Positions 62,386 to 64,000 of a stretch of DNA of 64,000 nt are shown piece by piece. A program made the translations under genes and the position numbers. Each line of letters begins with the position of its first letter. The stretch's first letter is position 1. Source of the DNA: Bacteroidales bacterium (GTDB lineage: Bacteria; Bacteroidota; Bacteroidia; Bacteroidales; UBA932); assembly GCA_017469425.1 (NCBI GenBank), contig JAFUGJ010000036.1:186001-250000 (forward strand), given 5' to 3'. A model generated the notes under the pieces. That model ran no database searches and was not told where the DNA came from. It worked only from the letters and a program-made list of their open reading frames with translations.

Positions 62386-63417
62386 TCAGAAATAGAATTC
62401 GCGCCGGTAGCTGTAGTTGGTACGCAGATGCTCAAAACTCCCGGGGTCCACCCTGAACATGAAATCGTCGGTAAACACGGGATAATTGTACTGGAACACG
62501 GACGCTATCTGCCCCTGGTTCAGTCCGGAGAGGTCGAGTTTGACGGCTTCCAGTTCCTGCACCTCGGCCACCGGATAGAAGTCGTAAAGGGGCTCTATGC
62601 CGAAAAACCTCGCAACGGAACGCACTGCGGCGGAAGTGCCCCGCTGCTTTCCCTGATACGAGTATCCGGCGATGTGGGGCGTCGCAATGCTCGCCTTCTC
62701 CAGCAGCTGCAGGTTCACATTCGGCTCATTGTTCCAGTTGTCGATAATCACCGGTCCGAGCCGGGGCATCGCTTCCAGGAGGGCGCCTTCATCGACTATG
62801 CCTCCGCGGGCGGTGTTGATGAAAAAAGCCCCGAATTTCATCTTTGCAAAAAAATCCGCATCCGCCATCCCCCTGGTCGTGTCGTTGAGAGGCACATGGA
62901 GCGTTACGACATCGGAATTAGCGAGCAGGGTATCGAGGGATACGAACTGCCCGGAGCCCTCCGCCTCAGCCCTGGGAGGGTCGCAAAGCAAAAGCTTGAA
63001 GCCCAGGTGCTTTGCCATGCTCTCAATGCGGGAACCAACCTGACCCACTCCGATGATGCCCATGGTGGAGCCGGTAAGAGGGATGCGCTCGCGGCTGGCA
63101 GCGCCGTAGAGGGCGGAGAACACATAATTCATCACTCCCCCGGCATTGCATCCCGGCGCATTCTGGACATAAATATCATTTTGCTTGCAATATGAGAGAT
63201 CTATATGGTCCGTGCCGATGGTGGCGGTCGCGATAATCTTTACGGCGGAACCTGAAAGAAGAGTCTCGGTGCATTTTGTATTGTGAAGGACGATGAGGGC
63301 GTCGGCATCCTTCAGGTCGGAAGGAGCTATGGCCGCTCCGTCGCGATAGAGTATTTGCGCATACGGCTCGAAAATCCCTTTGATAAAAGGAATTGACTGA
63401 TCGATTACGAATTTCAT
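62386..63417 (-). CDS. pdxB: Erythronate-4-phosphate dehydrogenase
   Basis: A 343-residue D-2-hydroxyacid dehydrogenase of the PdxB type (second step of DXP-independent pyridoxal-phosphate synthesis). It starts KFVIDQSIPFIKGIFEPY, has the NAD-binding GIIGVGQVGSRIESMAKHLG (about 121-140), the catalytic-Arg region NTARGGIVDEGALLEA and the His in SIATPHIAGYSYQGK. The PdxB-specific C-terminal dimer region is present. It overlaps dciA by 4 bp (ATGA). Confidence 0.94.
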   Translation of the reverse strand: MKFVIDQSIPFIKGIFEPYAQILYRDGAAIAPSDLKDADALIVLHNTKCTETLLSGSAVKIIATATIGTDHIDLSYCKQNDIYVQNAPGCNAGGVMNYVFSALYGAASRERIPLTGSTMGIIGVGQVGSRIESMAKHLGFKLLLCDPPRAEAEGSGQFVSLDTLLANSDVVTLHVPLNDTTRGMADADFFAKMKFGAFFINTARGGIVDEGALLEAMPRLGPVIIDNWNNEPNVNLQLLEKASIATPHIAGYSYQGKQRGTSAAVRSVARFFGIEPLYDFYPVAEVQELEAVKLDLSGLNQGQIASVFQYNYPVFTDDFMFRVDPGSFEHLRTNYSYRREFYF

Positions 63418-63743
63418 TTCAATATCAGTTGGCTCACTTCGCAGTATTTGTCACCGGAGCGGATGAGCAGTTCGTCCTCTGCAAGGATGGCGTTGATTTT
63501 TTCCTTCAGCAAGTCTTTCTGCATGCTGAGCTGGCTGCATATTACCGACGAGGAAAGGGTTATATAGAGCCTGCCGTCGCGGAAATACCTCCGTATGGTA
63601 TATTTGCCCGCGCCGGAAGCAGCATCCCAGGCGGCGAATATGCGATGGGTGTTGTGGGTGGCGCTTGCATGCCCTTCCTGAATCATCTGTTTGAGCACTT
63701 CTGCCAAAGGCATAGCGCTCTTGCGCTCGATACGGTTACTCAT
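63414..63743 (-). CDS. DUF721/DciA-like protein
   Basis: A 109-residue protein starting MSNRIERKSAMPLAEVLKQMI; a longer in-frame start at 63800 lies inside recF. It resembles the DUF721 (DciA-type) fold: AEVLKQMIQEG, a Trp in FAAWDAASG, and RRYFRDGRLYITLSSSVICSQLSMQKDLL. DciA proteins load the replicative helicase where DnaC is missing, and a DUF721 gene next to recF is a usual bacterial arrangement. It overlaps recF by 8 bp. Confidence 0.83.
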   Translation of the reverse strand: MSNRIERKSAMPLAEVLKQMIQEGHASATHNTHRIFAAWDAASGAGKYTIRRYFRDGRLYITLSSSVICSQLSMQKDLLKEKINAILAEDELLIRSGDKYCEVSQLILK

Positions 63744-64000
63744 TGCGGGTAAACGCGCCTCCCTTCGCTTCGTAGTATGTGCGCTCAGCCGTGATGGCAT
63801 CCACGATACCGCTCAGGCGCACCTTGTTGCTGTCCGACAGGAAAATCTGCCCGAAGTCGCTGCCCGCCACCATGGTGAGCAGGTTCTGCACCCGCGTCAT
63901 GTCCAGCTTGTCGAAAAGGTCGTCCAGAAGCAGGATGGGAGCATAGCCATAGCGCTCTTTCATGAGGGAGTACTGCGCAAATTTCAGGGCCACGAGGAAA
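63736..64000 (-). CDS. recF: DNA replication and repair protein RecF (partial, N-terminus off the right edge)
   Basis: The frame is open to the right edge; about 88 C-terminal codons are present. It contains Walker B and D-loop features typical of RecF (PILLLDDLFDKLD), then VQNLLTMVAGSDFGQIFLSDSN. RecF binds ssDNA gaps and guides RecA loading with RecO and RecR. It is the first gene here of a leftward recF-dciA-pdxB-DUF4301 run. Confidence 0.9.
   Translation of the reverse strand, partial: FLVALKFAQYSLMKERYGYAPILLLDDLFDKLDMTRVQNLLTMVAGSDFGQIFLSDSNKVRLSGIVDAITAERTYYEAKGGAFTRNE

Noticed and set aside
1..64000. CRISPR arrays, insertion sequences, prophage or integrase genes
   Set aside because: No regularly spaced repeats, transposase motifs or attachment-like duplications were seen.

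Overview
The window is a gene-dense, GC-rich piece of a Bacteroidota chromosome, most likely Bacteroidales. Evidence for this is a SusC/SusD pair, GSCFA, DUF4301 and calycin-like families, a glycine-lipid (GlsA/GlsB-like) acyltransferase pair, a PFOR, and promoters built on the Bacteroidota -7 box (TAnnTTTG) instead of sigma70 -10 boxes. Most genes lack a Shine-Dalgarno sequence. No insertion sequence, prophage, integrase or CRISPR array is visible.

Bases 1-19.0 kb form a carbohydrate-utilisation island. A leftward operon starts at about 9.77 kb and encodes an MFS permease, a fucose/arabinose-isomerase-superfamily protein, a kinase-fold/phosphomannose-isomerase fusion, a ROK-like sugar kinase, SusC and SusD (cut by the left edge). 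Divergent from it is an aldose-epimerase-like gene. Next come a DUF4434-like TIM-barrel protein, a sugar porter, a GH89 alpha-N-acetylglucosaminidase lipoprotein and an AraC regulator, then a second TonB-dependent receptor with a calycin-like lipoprotein.

Bases 19.0-38.3 kb are mainly housekeeping: cdd, SRP RNA, a BaiN/YhiN-like flavoprotein, tsaD, an overlapping tamB-rsmI-like-folB-mtaB-MBL run, recQ, glsB/glsA behind tRNA-Arg(CCG), fabD and nifJ. Bases 38.3-53.3 kb mix glycan and cell-biology genes: a GH2 lipoprotein, mtnN, dsbD-rny, 6S RNA, a zapA pair, and a leftward operon of GH97, 5'-nucleotidase, CNNM/CBS protein, galacturonokinase-like GHMP kinase and sugar nucleotidyltransferase. Bases 53.4-64 kb carry a GSCFA gene, ffh, a short AraC-type protein, an ABC/GntR cassette with a clear palindromic operator, a dicarboxylate symporter, yfgM-like/yebC, DUF4301, pdxB, dciA and the end of recF.

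The main unexplained signals are these. (1) A 19-bp element lies just downstream of the -7 boxes of the Sus operon (9772-9790) and of the DUF4434 gene (11801-11819), with a half match in front of the GH97 operon (53341-53359). This suggests one regulon linking loci more than 40 kb apart. (2) Several genes have their ATG only 4-5 nt after the -7 box. The SRP RNA start in the same window calibrates this spacing and implies leaderless mRNAs. (3) A hairpin-rich segment bounded by 13-bp perfect inverted repeats sits in frame inside dsbD. (4) The tRNA-Arg gene lies 18 nt upstream of glsA, so tRNA processing probably makes the 5' end of the glycine-lipid mRNA.
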